Assembly (NCBI GenBank): GCA_007693955.1
Contig: RECR01000039.1
Location: 1 to 34,790 of the forward strand
Length of the DNA stretch: 34,790 nucleotides
Reading direction: 5' to 3'
Source: Gloeocapsa sp. DLM2.Bin57
Lineage (GTDB): Bacteria > Cyanobacteriota > Cyanobacteriia > Cyanobacteriales > Gloeocapsaceae
Shown: in pieces, positions 15,587-23,817 of the stretch
How positions within the stretch are numbered: position 1 is the stretch's first letter
Layout of the letters: every line of letters starts with the position of its first letter
Program-made: the position numbers and the translations under genes
The notes under the pieces: generated by a model
The model's input: only the letters and a program-made list of their open reading frames with translations
The model's database searches: none
Told to the model about the DNA's origin: nothing

Positions 15587-16198
15587 TTATTCAACTTGAT
15601 CGATTTGACTATCTAAAGCTTGTTTAGCGATACGGGTAATGTATATAGTCACCGCAACCGTAGCAATAAAGCCAATTATACGTAGAATCCAGACTAAATT
15701 GTCAGTTTCAGCGGTTGTTGTGCCTAAACTAGCTAAATCTTTGGCTAGAGAACCTATATAAACATACATTACCGTTCCTGGTAACATGCCTAACCAAGAG
15801 GCTAACACATAATCTCTCAAAGAAACTTTAGTAATGCTAAAGGCATAATTTAAGAAAACAAAGGGAAAAAGAGGAGAAAGTCGCGTTAAACCGACTATTT
15901 TCCACCCCTGTTGGGCTACAGCGCTATCAATAGCTTTAAATTTGGGTTTTTGATCGATTTGTTTACTTACCCATCCCCTCGCTAAATAACGTCCAATTAA
16001 GAAAGCGATCGCTGCTCCTAATGTAGAAGCTAGAGAAACATAGATTAAACCTTCAAGTAATCCAAAAATCGCCCCAGCCCCTAGGGTTAAAATTGCCCCA
16101 GAAATTAGGAAAACTGTAGCAATAATATAAATCAAGATAAAAATAATTGGCGCCCAAAAACCAAGATTTTGTAACCATTCTAAAGTTTGTTGCAGCAT
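15587..16198 (-). CDS. TVP38/TMEM64 (VTT/DedA-like) membrane protein
   Basis: 203-residue integral membrane protein of the VTT superfamily, related to DedA proteins and implicated in lipid scrambling or membrane homeostasis. Visible family blocks are FGLLEGLIYVSLASTLGAAIAFLIGRYLAR and GLTRLSPLFPFVFLNYAFSITKVSLRDYVLASWLGMLPGT in order, with about five to six hydrophobic segments. The Gly/Pro-rich re-entrant motif and the Arg in LTRLSP are as expected. Convergent with the PAP cluster (15-base gap). It lies 179 bases downstream of the ATPase operon on the same strand, and could be read through from it. Confidence 0.85.
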   Translation of the reverse strand: MLQQTLEWLQNLGFWAPIIFILIYIIATVFLISGAILTLGAGAIFGLLEGLIYVSLASTLGAAIAFLIGRYLARGWVSKQIDQKPKFKAIDSAVAQQGWKIVGLTRLSPLFPFVFLNYAFSITKVSLRDYVLASWLGMLPGTVMYVYIGSLAKDLASLGTTTAETDNLVWILRIIGFIATVAVTIYITRIAKQALDSQIDQVE

Positions 16199-16322
16199 AA
16201 ATTTAAGATTTTATTACTATATACTATACCAATTCTTGCCTATTTCCTATTCCTTTATATTCAGATCTTGCACCAGTATTTTAGGCTAACTTTGGTTGAG
16301 GAAAAGTTCTTTTTTTGTACAA

Positions 16323-16339
16323 GCGAGCAAGATGCTCGC
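16323..16339. repeat. Palindromic hairpin repeat
   Basis: GCGAGCAAGATGCTCGC is a perfect 7-bp stem with a 3-base loop in the 179-base gap between the TVP38-type gene and the operon upstream of it. It could be a short interspersed palindrome or stabilise the operon 3' end. No U tract follows on the minus strand. Confidence 0.6.
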
Positions 16340-16377
16340 ACTCTAAGTATAAATACTGAAAAAATCATTCGCCCATT

Positions 16378-17691
16378 CTAAATTCTCTCTTCTATTTCTC
16401 CTTTAGTAAGTAAACACCATGTTTTCTGATTAATACTTGTAACAATTGCAGGTTTAATTAAGCGAAAATAATTACTATTACTTTTTTGATAGCCATTAAA
16501 TAAAGCAATAATTGCATCACTTTTAGCCTCACTGATTTCTAATTCTTTGGGAAATAAATATAACTCGTCTAGTTGGGGAAATTTAATTAACCAAAAAATA
16601 CCTGCTCCAGTTAAAGGTTGTTCTAAAATAATTTCTTTTTTACTAGTTTTTAAACGTAAATTTTCGCTTTCTTGGGCTTCTCTTACCTCATAAAAAGTTA
16701 ACTCTGGACATTGCCATAATAGGTGAGGATTTTGATTATATATAGCTAAATATTGAGCTAAATAAATATCTTCATTTAACTCTATTTCTTCGTTAATTAA
16801 AGGATTTAAATGATTATTTCTAGTTGCTGACAATTCTGAAATTAATGTTTCTAGCCTAGTTATTTCTTCTTGATAAGCTTCTTTATTTAAATATTTGTCT
16901 TCTATATTTTGGTCAAATTTATCTAGATAATTATTAGCTTCTGTGACAAAATCTTTAATATCTTGAAGAACTTTTTTTAAGGTTAATTCGTGAGTTTCTA
17001 GTTGTTGATTAAGATATCTAATTGAATCAATTGTTTTATTAACTTTTCTTTCTAATCTAATTAATCTACTTTCTTTAGTTTTATTAAAAACATTACTAAT
17101 CACAAAAATCATCAACATAATTGAGATGACTAATAATAAAATCGCCAAGAGATTTAAAAAATCTGACATGGAATCAATTTGCTTTTCTTGATTAATTATA
17201 GTTTCGGTATTTAAGGGTAAACCATCGAGACGATGAACTAAAACATCTAAATGACTAGATAACTTAGAGATTTCTTGGGTTAATAAAAACTTTTGAGTAG
17301 CATTTCTTAGAGGTGCTAGATTAAAGTTATCTAAATCAGCATCATAACCTCTAGCTTGTAAATTTGTTTCTATTAGTTCAATTTTAGTTTGATTGCGAGA
17401 GTTAATCTCCTGGAGAATTTCTAGTATTTTAGTAAAAGTTAGGTTAATTTCTGTATTGATGTCTTGGAATTGATGAGAGAATTCACCTTGGATAGCTTGA
17501 TATTCTTGACTAAGAGCATAAATCTGGTGATAAGCTTCTTGATATGATTGATAGTTATTGAGTAAATCAGTTTCAAAGTTATTGACTTCTTGTTTTATTT
17601 CCTGGATACTTAAACTAGGAATAGTTTCCGCGTTTAATTTGGTTACTCCCAAAATAGAGATTATAATAATTACTAGAGTTGATTTAAACAT
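16378..17691 (-). CDS. Membrane coiled-coil protein, third gene of the ATPase operon
   Basis: Not recognised as a named family. The 437 residues read as: signal-like hydrophobic segment 4-20 ending LNA, a helical exported region 22-178, a transmembrane segment 179-203, a coiled coil about 205-292, and a C-terminal globular domain about 305-437. The coiled coil end and C-terminal domain are paralogous to the protein encoded just upstream: YLNKEAYQEE with YLDKSTYQQT, IYNQNP with IYNQKP, YLFP, ALFNGY, PAIVTSIN with PALVTPIN, and LLTKG with LLKKG. Start ATG overlaps the upstream stop by 8 bases, so translation is coupled. Probably a membrane partner of the large ATPase (inference). Confidence 0.8.
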   Translation of the reverse strand: MFKSTLVIIIISILGVTKLNAETIPSLSIQEIKQEVNNFETDLLNNYQSYQEAYHQIYALSQEYQAIQGEFSHQFQDINTEINLTFTKILEILQEINSRNQTKIELIETNLQARGYDADLDNFNLAPLRNATQKFLLTQEISKLSSHLDVLVHRLDGLPLNTETIINQEKQIDSMSDFLNLLAILLLVISIMLMIFVISNVFNKTKESRLIRLERKVNKTIDSIRYLNQQLETHELTLKKVLQDIKDFVTEANNYLDKFDQNIEDKYLNKEAYQEEITRLETLISELSATRNNHLNPLINEEIELNEDIYLAQYLAIYNQNPHLLWQCPELTFYEVREAQESENLRLKTSKKEIILEQPLTGAGIFWLIKFPQLDELYLFPKELEISEAKSDAIIALFNGYQKSNSNYFRLIKPAIVTSINQKTWCLLTKGEIEERI

Positions 17692-18427
17692 GATTAACTA
17701 GTTGTAAATCACCTTTTTTAAGCAGTTGCCATTGTTTATCGTTAATTGGTGTAACTAAAGCGGGATTAATCACAGTAAAAGTACTTTTATCATCTTCTAA
17801 ATAACCGTTAAACAGGGCTTTAGCTGTAAAAGCTTGAGAAAAGTTAATTTGATGATTGTTGGGGAAAAGATAATAGTTATTACTCTCATCTATTTGGACA
17901 ACCCAAAAATGACCACCATAACAAATATCTAGAATAATAGTAGTAGAATCAATAGCCCTTCTTCTACTAGCTTGTCTCTCATCAAGTTCCACTACTTCAG
18001 CATAATTAATAACACATTCTAACAGTTGTGTTGGTTTTTGGTTATAAATCTGGATACATTCTCTGAGGGAATAATTTTGAGAAGGTTGTTGAGGATAAGA
18101 TGGAGGTTGAGGAGTAGGTATAGTTGGTAATTGTGTAAATTCTCGACGTGGGGAGGTTTGTAACTCTTCTCGAAGTTGTTGAAGTTGACGAGAGAGTTTT
18201 TCTTGTGTTTGTTGATAAGTAGATTTGTCAAGGTAATTTTGGGGTATTCGAGAGAGAAGGTGTTTAATTTCGGCTAGGGTAGCGAGATATTCGTAGTCTT
18301 GGGGAGTCTCAGCGGTTTTTTTCTGAGTTTTTGGCTTATTTTGTTGCAGATAGAGTAAGAGGAAAACTCCTAAACCACCGAGGAGAATTCCGCATAATAT
18401 ACCTAAGAGAAAAGCTGTTAACCACAT
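17684..18427 (-). CDS. Membrane-anchored partner protein, second gene of the ATPase operon
   Basis: Not recognised as a named family. 247 residues: an N-terminal membrane anchor with Gly-rich packing (3-27), a short helical stretch (about 45-90), a Pro/Gln linker (about 95-118), and a C-terminal domain (121-247) shared with the downstream protein. Shared landmarks in order are IYNQKP, EVVELDE, a GHFW segment, YYLFPN, ALFNGY, INPALVTPIN and WQLLKKG. The C-terminal domain should face the cytoplasm given one anchor with basic residues after it. It begins 9 bases after the ATPase gene and overlaps the next gene by 8, so the three are one unit. Confidence 0.8.
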   Translation of the reverse strand: MWLTAFLLGILCGILLGGLGVFLLLYLQQNKPKTQKKTAETPQDYEYLATLAEIKHLLSRIPQNYLDKSTYQQTQEKLSRQLQQLREELQTSPRREFTQLPTIPTPQPPSYPQQPSQNYSLRECIQIYNQKPTQLLECVINYAEVVELDERQASRRRAIDSTTIILDICYGGHFWVVQIDESNNYYLFPNNHQINFSQAFTAKALFNGYLEDDKSTFTVINPALVTPINDKQWQLLKKGDLQLVNHV

Positions 18428-18436
18428 ATTAACCTT

Positions 18437-21400
18437 TTAATCTTCGTCATCAGGAGTTTGATTATCTCCAGTATTAAGTGTTTTGAGTAATTCTTTTAAT
18501 CCTAAGATAAAAGTAGGTTGGGGGCGAATTTTTTGACTTTTACCAGTCATTTGAATTAAAGCGTTATCAACTCTTCTTTTAACTTGACGCCAAATTTGTG
18601 CTTGTTTGCTGTGATAATCGGGGATAGGTTTGATACCTTTGAGGTTTAAATCTACTAAAGCTTGATGATATTTGTCAACAAAGTCTTTCAGGTTGCTAAT
18701 ATCGTCGATAACAAAACTATCTATTGTCGGAGGTAGGATAAGTCGAGAAGAGTCTGATAGTTGTTCTCCATTGATTGTACAAGCTTCTGCGGCAAAAACT
18801 TGATCTGTTTCTGGTTCGCTTAAACCTCTTAAACGGGTAGTTTTGGTATAGACTAGACCACAGGCTACCTCATCTTTGGGCTTTTGACTGAGAATAGTAC
18901 TTTCTTGGCGATCGCTAAATTGAGATCCTCCTTGCAGCATTCTACTAAATAAATGATGGGCTTCACAAAAAGAGTTAAACTCTCCTGATGGTGATAACCA
19001 ATTTAAGATTCTTGATCCATTTCCCCCGATATAAACTGGTGTATTTTCTTGTCTAAGATATTTTCCCTCCTGATACAAACCCGCGATAATTTTACCGATA
19101 TAGTAATATAAACCAGAAATTCCTAGAGTAGTTAATTGGATAACGTAGTCTAAATCCCGACTATTAATCAGATTAGGGCGATGATTTTTTAACCATTCTT
19201 CACCACGGGTGAGTAATACTGCTTCTAGGGTGACATAAAATGGTTCAGGTTGAATCTGACTAGCCACTTCAGTAAGGTTAACGTCAAATTGTTCCTCAAT
19301 AAAAGAAATTTTTTGTCGCATAAATTGGGCGAATAAATCCCTACCCGCTAATTGAATAGAACATTGGTGGATAAGATGATTACTTTGCCAAATAGAAATA
19401 TCTGACGTTCCACCACCCATATCAATGCAAGTAGTATATAATAAGTCGTGGTCTTCATAATCAGCGAAATATTGAGCTAAAGCTAAAGCTTCTGTGCGAA
19501 AATGTTGATTAAGGTTACCCCGCCATTTATGTTCCATTCCCGTAGTAATATTTAATTCTTGAACAATTTTTGTCCAGGTGGTATAGTAAGTATTCTTATC
19601 ATCTAAAGAAAAAGCAGAGGGATAAGAAACAGCCCATTCTATTTTTTTTACTTGTTGACTCGCAGCTTCGGCGGTAATTAGTAAAGCAAGATGTTTGAGA
19701 AAAAGTTTATTATAAGCTAAATTAGGTAGAGACCATTTTAAGTCAGTTTTGAGATAATTTTCTGTAGGGTTAAACTGGTTGAGGTTTTGGGGAATATAAA
19801 CACGTCCATCAAAAATGGTCTTGTCTATTCCCGTAGCCCCAAGAGTGGTTAATACTGTAGAAAGGGGGAACTTTTCTAAAGCCCCTGACATAAAGTATTT
19901 ATATAGTATAGCTAAACGTCCACTAGGAATGGCGGTAACCTGGAGATGTATTGGGGAAAAAGAGAGTTTCTCGGGAGTTTGACTAGGATTATAGTAAACG
20001 TTAGTAAAAGACGTCCCAAAATCTATACCAATTTGCCAAGTTTCGTTAGGATTGAGGTTACCAACCCGAGGGGGTGTTTGTAAGAAGATTAACCCTAGGG
20101 TAGTGGTGGAGTTACTGTCTTGACAGAGTATATAACTAGGAAACTGGTTAAGACGGGTAATTTGAAAGTTTTGTCCTTCGGGAGCGTGAATTTGACTGAT
20201 ATGATTAAAGTTAACTGTGAAAATGGGTTCTTGTTGTTTTTGGGCTTCGGTGCGATCGTCAAAGTAAAAAGCGTAATACTCTTGCCATCCTTCGGCGCGA
20301 AAATTGGGCCAAATTTCTAAAAAGGGGATACTAGTGATAGCTTGTGAGGGTTTAATTTCATAGTCTTTGCTAATACTATACTCTCCTCCTGTGAGTTTAA
20401 GTTTGAGAGTAATTACTATCCCATAGCGATTATCTTGACGATTTTGTGGTCTGATTTCGATAATTTCCTTAAGAGTTTCAGGAGTAAAGTAGTCTAGGAT
20501 TTTGGGATTTAGGGGTAATAGAGGGGTAATGGCAATATCTCTATTTTTATCTCGATAGGTAATAGTAGTAGCCCCTTGTGGTAAGATTGCTCCAGGTAAG
20601 AAACTATCAGAACCTTTCAGGAAGTAAAATTCTGGTAAGAAGATATCATCATAGGTGAGATAATCACCGCCATAGTTATTTTTAAATTCTGTTAGATTAA
20701 AAGCAGCTAGACTGCTATCATATACCCAGATATCCCTTTTATTTTGACGCCAAACTCTACATAAATCTTCCCAGTCTTTAGGGATAAACAATATTTGTCC
20801 TGAATTAGTTTGAGTTAACAATAGACTAGATTCTTCTAAAACAGCAGGTTTAGCCCCAATGGGGTTGTTGAGAGTGGCGATATCACCTAGTAGCAAAGGT
20901 ATTTGAAAGTATTGTTGATTATTACAGTGACGTCGCTGAGGGTTGGTAATATTGCTAGTCAGATTTTGAGTTAATTCTTGTTGAAATTCGAGGATTAGTT
21001 CCCTTAATCTAGCACTATAGACGTTATTAAGGGTTAATTCTGCGTATAAGTGCCCCAACCACAGTTTAAGTTGGATTTTATCATCATTAGTCAATTCATC
21101 ACAGGTTAGGGGAGAAATACTCCCATCTTCTAGATACCAGGGTAGGGGTGATTTGAGTTGTTGGTCTTGATACCAAGGTAATCCTTGCCAATCTCCCTCT
21201 TCACTCGGACAAACTAAGGTAAGGGGGGAAGTCATGCCCACGGGGTTGCTTTCCCAAGTAAAGACATAAATTTCTGTCCAAGGATTACTAGGAGTTTGAT
21301 ACACAGTTTTCTGGCGATCAGGAATCAGCGATCGCAACGCCCCTAAAAAACGATCCTCTGGTGTGTTTAAATCTACTTTAACCGCGGCTAATTTCAACCG

Positions 21401-21694
21401 ATATACTTCCCCTAGGGCGATCGCGCTTAACATACCCCGCCATTGGGCTTTTATTTTCTGGTGTAGGGGATGTTCTGTATTACTTAACACCATTTCTACT
21501 AACAAAGGGCGCGCCCACATATCGGGAATATGACTAACTATCTCGTCTCTAGTTTCTATCCCTATATCTAATTCCAAGCTATCGGCTAATTCTGCGTAAA
21601 AAGCAGGGTTTTCTCGATAATTCCATTCTCCCTTAGCCCCAGGATTAATCGGCGCGTTAGCTTTGAGTCTTGGTTGTAGTGGTGATGGTTGCAT
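18437..21694 (-). CDS. Large actin/Hsp70-type (ASKHA) ATPase with novel N-terminal half
   Basis: About 1,085 residues from the chosen ATG at 21694; the frame stays open to 21829, but that extension is hydrophobic, Cys-containing and unlike the rest. The C-terminal half carries Hsp70/actin ATPase motifs: phosphate-1 IGIDFGTSFTNV (Asp about 558), phosphate-2 IDMGGGTSDISIW (Asp about 758) and adenosine motif YIGGNGSRI (about 885). The N-terminal 540 residues are not recognised and include a conserved-looking Trp/Pro-rich region. No substrate-binding domain of DnaK is seen. Size and order recall the SrfB-type 'virulence factor' ATPases, but I cannot confirm orthology. First gene of an operon with two paralogous membrane proteins. 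Confidence 0.82.
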   Translation of the reverse strand: MQPSPLQPRLKANAPINPGAKGEWNYRENPAFYAELADSLELDIGIETRDEIVSHIPDMWARPLLVEMVLSNTEHPLHQKIKAQWRGMLSAIALGEVYRLKLAAVKVDLNTPEDRFLGALRSLIPDRQKTVYQTPSNPWTEIYVFTWESNPVGMTSPLTLVCPSEEGDWQGLPWYQDQQLKSPLPWYLEDGSISPLTCDELTNDDKIQLKLWLGHLYAELTLNNVYSARLRELILEFQQELTQNLTSNITNPQRRHCNNQQYFQIPLLLGDIATLNNPIGAKPAVLEESSLLLTQTNSGQILFIPKDWEDLCRVWRQNKRDIWVYDSSLAAFNLTEFKNNYGGDYLTYDDIFLPEFYFLKGSDSFLPGAILPQGATTITYRDKNRDIAITPLLPLNPKILDYFTPETLKEIIEIRPQNRQDNRYGIVITLKLKLTGGEYSISKDYEIKPSQAITSIPFLEIWPNFRAEGWQEYYAFYFDDRTEAQKQQEPIFTVNFNHISQIHAPEGQNFQITRLNQFPSYILCQDSNSTTTLGLIFLQTPPRVGNLNPNETWQIGIDFGTSFTNVYYNPSQTPEKLSFSPIHLQVTAIPSGRLAILYKYFMSGALEKFPLSTVLTTLGATGIDKTIFDGRVYIPQNLNQFNPTENYLKTDLKWSLPNLAYNKLFLKHLALLITAEAASQQVKKIEWAVSYPSAFSLDDKNTYYTTWTKIVQELNITTGMEHKWRGNLNQHFRTEALALAQYFADYEDHDLLYTTCIDMGGGTSDISIWQSNHLIHQCSIQLAGRDLFAQFMRQKISFIEEQFDVNLTEVASQIQPEPFYVTLEAVLLTRGEEWLKNHRPNLINSRDLDYVIQLTTLGISGLYYYIGKIIAGLYQEGKYLRQENTPVYIGGNGSRILNWLSPSGEFNSFCEAHHLFSRMLQGGSQFSDRQESTILSQKPKDEVACGLVYTKTTRLRGLSEPETDQVFAAEACTINGEQLSDSSRLILPPTIDSFVIDDISNLKDFVDKYHQALVDLNLKGIKPIPDYHSKQAQIWRQVKRRVDNALIQMTGKSQKIRPQPTFILGLKELLKTLNTGDNQTPDDED

Positions 21695-21840
21695 AATTGA
21701 TGATATATTTTCCCCGTTTTCTTTAACTGTTGTAATCTTGCATCTTGAAGCAACAGTTACTAGTTGAGACACTGAGATTAGTATAATATATTGAAAAGTT
21801 ATCGCGTCACAATAAGAGTAATTAAACAAGCGATCGCTTT

Positions 21841-22830
21841 TTATTGAGACTTATTTTTGACAAACCAACCCACCCCAATTAATCCAAGGGCGATCGATCC
21901 AGCTATGGTATTTGCTTCAGGAATTACTAAGCTTTCCAAAGCTTGATTGGCGATCAATTCATGTACTCTAGTGGTAGGATGAGTACTATCCCAAAATAAA
22001 TATTGCTCAGGATTATCACAAGGAATAAAATTTAGGTCTAAACATCCCTCTGTCACATTAGTTAACCCAAATTGTGCAGGGTTAGTAATAATATTATTAA
22101 GTAAAGTATTGACATCAACTTGAATAATATTAACATCAACAGGTAAAGACGAAAACAAACTAGATAACCCCTGATTATGAGACCTAGTTAAATTATTTAA
22201 ACAATCCGCATCAAATTGATTATTAACTGGACAATTACCATCTAAAGAAGCATTAGTTAAGGGAACTTCTCCTAAATTTGGTAAATTAAGAATCATGATT
22301 TCCTTAGCACCAAGTCCCACTAAAGTATTAACAGCATTTTCTATATTCCTTAAGGGAATAGTATCTGTACTATAGGGAGAAAAGCCAATACTATTTGTTG
22401 GTAAATAATCATTGGCACCCATCCAAATCGTATAAAGTGCTGTAGGATCAGCAGTAGGATTATTAAGGGCAAAATTAGCAATTTGTTGTTGTAAACCTAA
22501 TAACGGTAGTCCTGGTAATGTTGTATCAAGGGTATTTTCTGATCCCGTAGTAGCACCTCCAAACGCCAAATCAATTAGCGGAATATTTAAACGTTGTGCT
22601 AATAATTCTCCCCAAATCGGTCCATTAGAAAATCGTCCTTCAGCGTAGGGAGGAGAGGGAGGAAAAGTCTGATTCCCTCCTGTTGCTTCTGATACTAATT
22701 GGTTAATATTACCTCTGTCTGATAAACTATCCCCAAATCCATAAATACTTGAAAAAGTAGCCGCTATTGCAGAGGAAGGTAAGAAAATACCTAAACTGAG
22801 AAGAGAAGGGATTAAATAGTTTTTTTTCAT
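21841..22830 (-). CDS. Secreted GDSL esterase/lipase with PEP-CTERM-like tail
   Basis: 329 residues. Signal peptide 1-23 (ending AIAA), then the GDSL block I YGFGDSLSDRGN, block II FGGATTG, block III WMGANDY and block V WDSTHPTT, so the catalytic Ser, Gly, Asn and Asp/His set is complete. This is the plant-type/phospholipase-hemolysin subgroup (COG3240-like). The C-terminus has a PEA triplet (VIPEANT), a hydrophobic stretch of about 15 residues and a basic end (KNKSQ), resembling a PEP-CTERM sorting signal. Substrate unknown. It precedes the ATPase operon by 146 bases on the same strand, with no visible terminator. Confidence 0.85.
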   Translation of the reverse strand: MKKNYLIPSLLSLGIFLPSSAIAATFSSIYGFGDSLSDRGNINQLVSEATGGNQTFPPSPPYAEGRFSNGPIWGELLAQRLNIPLIDLAFGGATTGSENTLDTTLPGLPLLGLQQQIANFALNNPTADPTALYTIWMGANDYLPTNSIGFSPYSTDTIPLRNIENAVNTLVGLGAKEIMILNLPNLGEVPLTNASLDGNCPVNNQFDADCLNNLTRSHNQGLSSLFSSLPVDVNIIQVDVNTLLNNIITNPAQFGLTNVTEGCLDLNFIPCDNPEQYLFWDSTHPTTRVHELIANQALESLVIPEANTIAGSIALGLIGVGWFVKNKSQ

Positions 22831-22915
22831 TTTTAATAGTTATTCTCAACTGAATATATCACATTGCCCATAAAATGGTAGGTAACAATAGCAAAATGAA
22901 CTTTAAATAATTAAA

Positions 22916-22937
22916 CACGGGAAAAGTCTTCCCCGTG
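22916..22937 (-). terminator. Rho-independent terminator of psaF-psaJ
   Basis: On the minus strand CACGGGGAA pairs with TTTTCCCGTG (nine pairs including one G-T) around a GACT loop, followed by TTTAATTATTT. It starts 25 bases after the psaJ stop, the expected place for the psaFJ terminator. Confidence 0.8.
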
Positions 22938-22962
22938 CTGTACAAATATCCTTTAAATCATC

Positions 22963-23091
22963 CTATTGGAGAGGATGAAATAGTAAATCAGGAAAAAAAC
23001 GATTGAACTCAATCAAAAGACCTGCGGTAAAAACTAAGAGTGCAGTAATCAAAACCGGTGCAGTTGAAAAAAAAGCGGTTAAATCTTTCAT
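22963..23091 (-). CDS. psaJ: Photosystem I subunit IX, PsaJ
   Basis: A 42-residue single-span membrane protein, short enough to be missed by length-filtered gene calling. The translation starts [14 protein letters not shown] and ends [17 protein letters not shown], the hallmark PsaJ C-terminus. It sits in the photosystem I periphery beside PsaF, helping to hold the PsaF docking subunit and chlorophylls. It lies 41 bases downstream of psaF on the same strand, the canonical psaF-psaJ pairing, and ends just before a strong terminator. The stop is TAG at 22963-22965. Confidence 0.96.
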   Translation of the reverse strand: MKDLTAFFSTAPVLITALLVFTAGLLIEFNRFFPDLLFHPLQ

Positions 23092-23132
23092 AGAAACGAT
23101 CTCTCAATCCTTATTAACAGTTGATCCAAAAC

Positions 23133-23633
23133 TTAGCGAGGAGAAATGGGTATTTCATTATCAGGAGCAGTTAGTTCACCTGATGTTAACTCTTTTAGTG
23201 CAGCCAAGGGCCAAGCAAAACCTGTGAGCATTTTACCGATAGCTAAAGGTACATCAATGATGATTTCTTTTTCTTCGGAATTTTTATCAGCTCGAACTGT
23301 GATTAAATAAGCACGACCTACCCAACCGATCCAACCTGCGATATACAGGAAGAGAACGCTAGGAATGAGAAAGTCTCCTGCGTGGTTAAAACGACCATCA
23401 ACGATAAGATGGGGTAATCCTTCAGGACCACAAAGAGCTTGAGCGTAGCGTTCGGCGCGTTTACGTCCAGACTCAGGATCAGCGGTCGTGTTACGGAAGG
23501 ATTGAGCGCGCTGTTGATAAGCGGGGGACTCACTACAGGGAACTAATCCTGCTACTGAATCATCAGCAGAAGCTGAGGGAGCAAAATTAAAGCAAAGCAA
23601 TAAAGCTAGAACTAAAGCGAAAAATCGTCTCAT
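23133..23633 (-). CDS. psaF: Photosystem I subunit III, PsaF
   Basis: 166 residues. Signal peptide 1-23 (ending ASA), directing the N-terminal domain to the thylakoid lumen. The lumenal domain has two Cys (VPCSES and ALCGPEG), and the membrane part includes [22 protein letters not shown]. The tail reads [17 protein letters not shown], as in other cyanobacterial PsaF. In plants the N-terminal domain docks plastocyanin or cytochrome c6. AAGGAAAC precedes the ATG. Divergent from tsaD across 184 bases; operon with psaJ. Confidence 0.97.
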   Translation of the reverse strand: MRRFFALVLALLLCFNFAPSASADDSVAGLVPCSESPAYQQRAQSFRNTTADPESGRKRAERYAQALCGPEGLPHLIVDGRFNHAGDFLIPSVLFLYIAGWIGWVGRAYLITVRADKNSEEKEIIIDVPLAIGKMLTGFAWPLAALKELTSGELTAPDNEIPISPR

Positions 23634-23720
23634 AGATTTTGTTTCCTTTTGTTACAATTGGTTAAGGGTTTTTTACAAAAGAAACGAGCAAGTTAACACA
23701 AACATCATTGACTAAATGCG

Positions 23721-23745
23721 CCTGAGTTGGTTATCCTGACTCAGG
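23721..23745. other. Hairpin in the psaF-tsaD divergent spacer
   Basis: CCTGAGT pairs perfectly with ACTCAGG (7 bp) around an 11-base loop. It lies 88 bases upstream of psaF and 73 bases upstream of tsaD, so it may sit in either 5' leader or act as an operator. TATACT on the minus strand at 23756-23761 may be a psaF -10 box. The rest of the 184-base spacer shows nothing else. Confidence 0.4.
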
Positions 23746-23817
23746 TTTCCCAATCAGTATAGGAGTGTTAAAGTAGTAAACACACACTTAACCTCATGGA
23801 GATTAAATTATCACGCA

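Noticed and set aside
16187-16381. 64-residue hydrophobic open frame on the plus strand
   Set aside because: It overlaps the start of the TVP38-type gene, contains the palindromic repeat in-frame and lacks a ribosome binding site; likely chance in AT-rich DNA.
18019-18231. 70-residue minus-strand frame inside the second gene of the ATPase operon
   Set aside because: Same strand but a different frame inside a gene with good domain evidence; Asn/Leu-rich shadow.
21695-21829. N-terminal extension of the large ATPase by 45 residues
   Set aside because: The extra segment is hydrophobic and unlike the following sequence, and would put a membrane segment before a cytoplasmic-type ATPase; the ATG at 21694 is preferred, though not proven.
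23003-23227. 74-residue open frame on the plus strand
   Set aside because: It lies antisense to psaJ and the end of psaF, both certain, and its lysine-rich translation matches no family.
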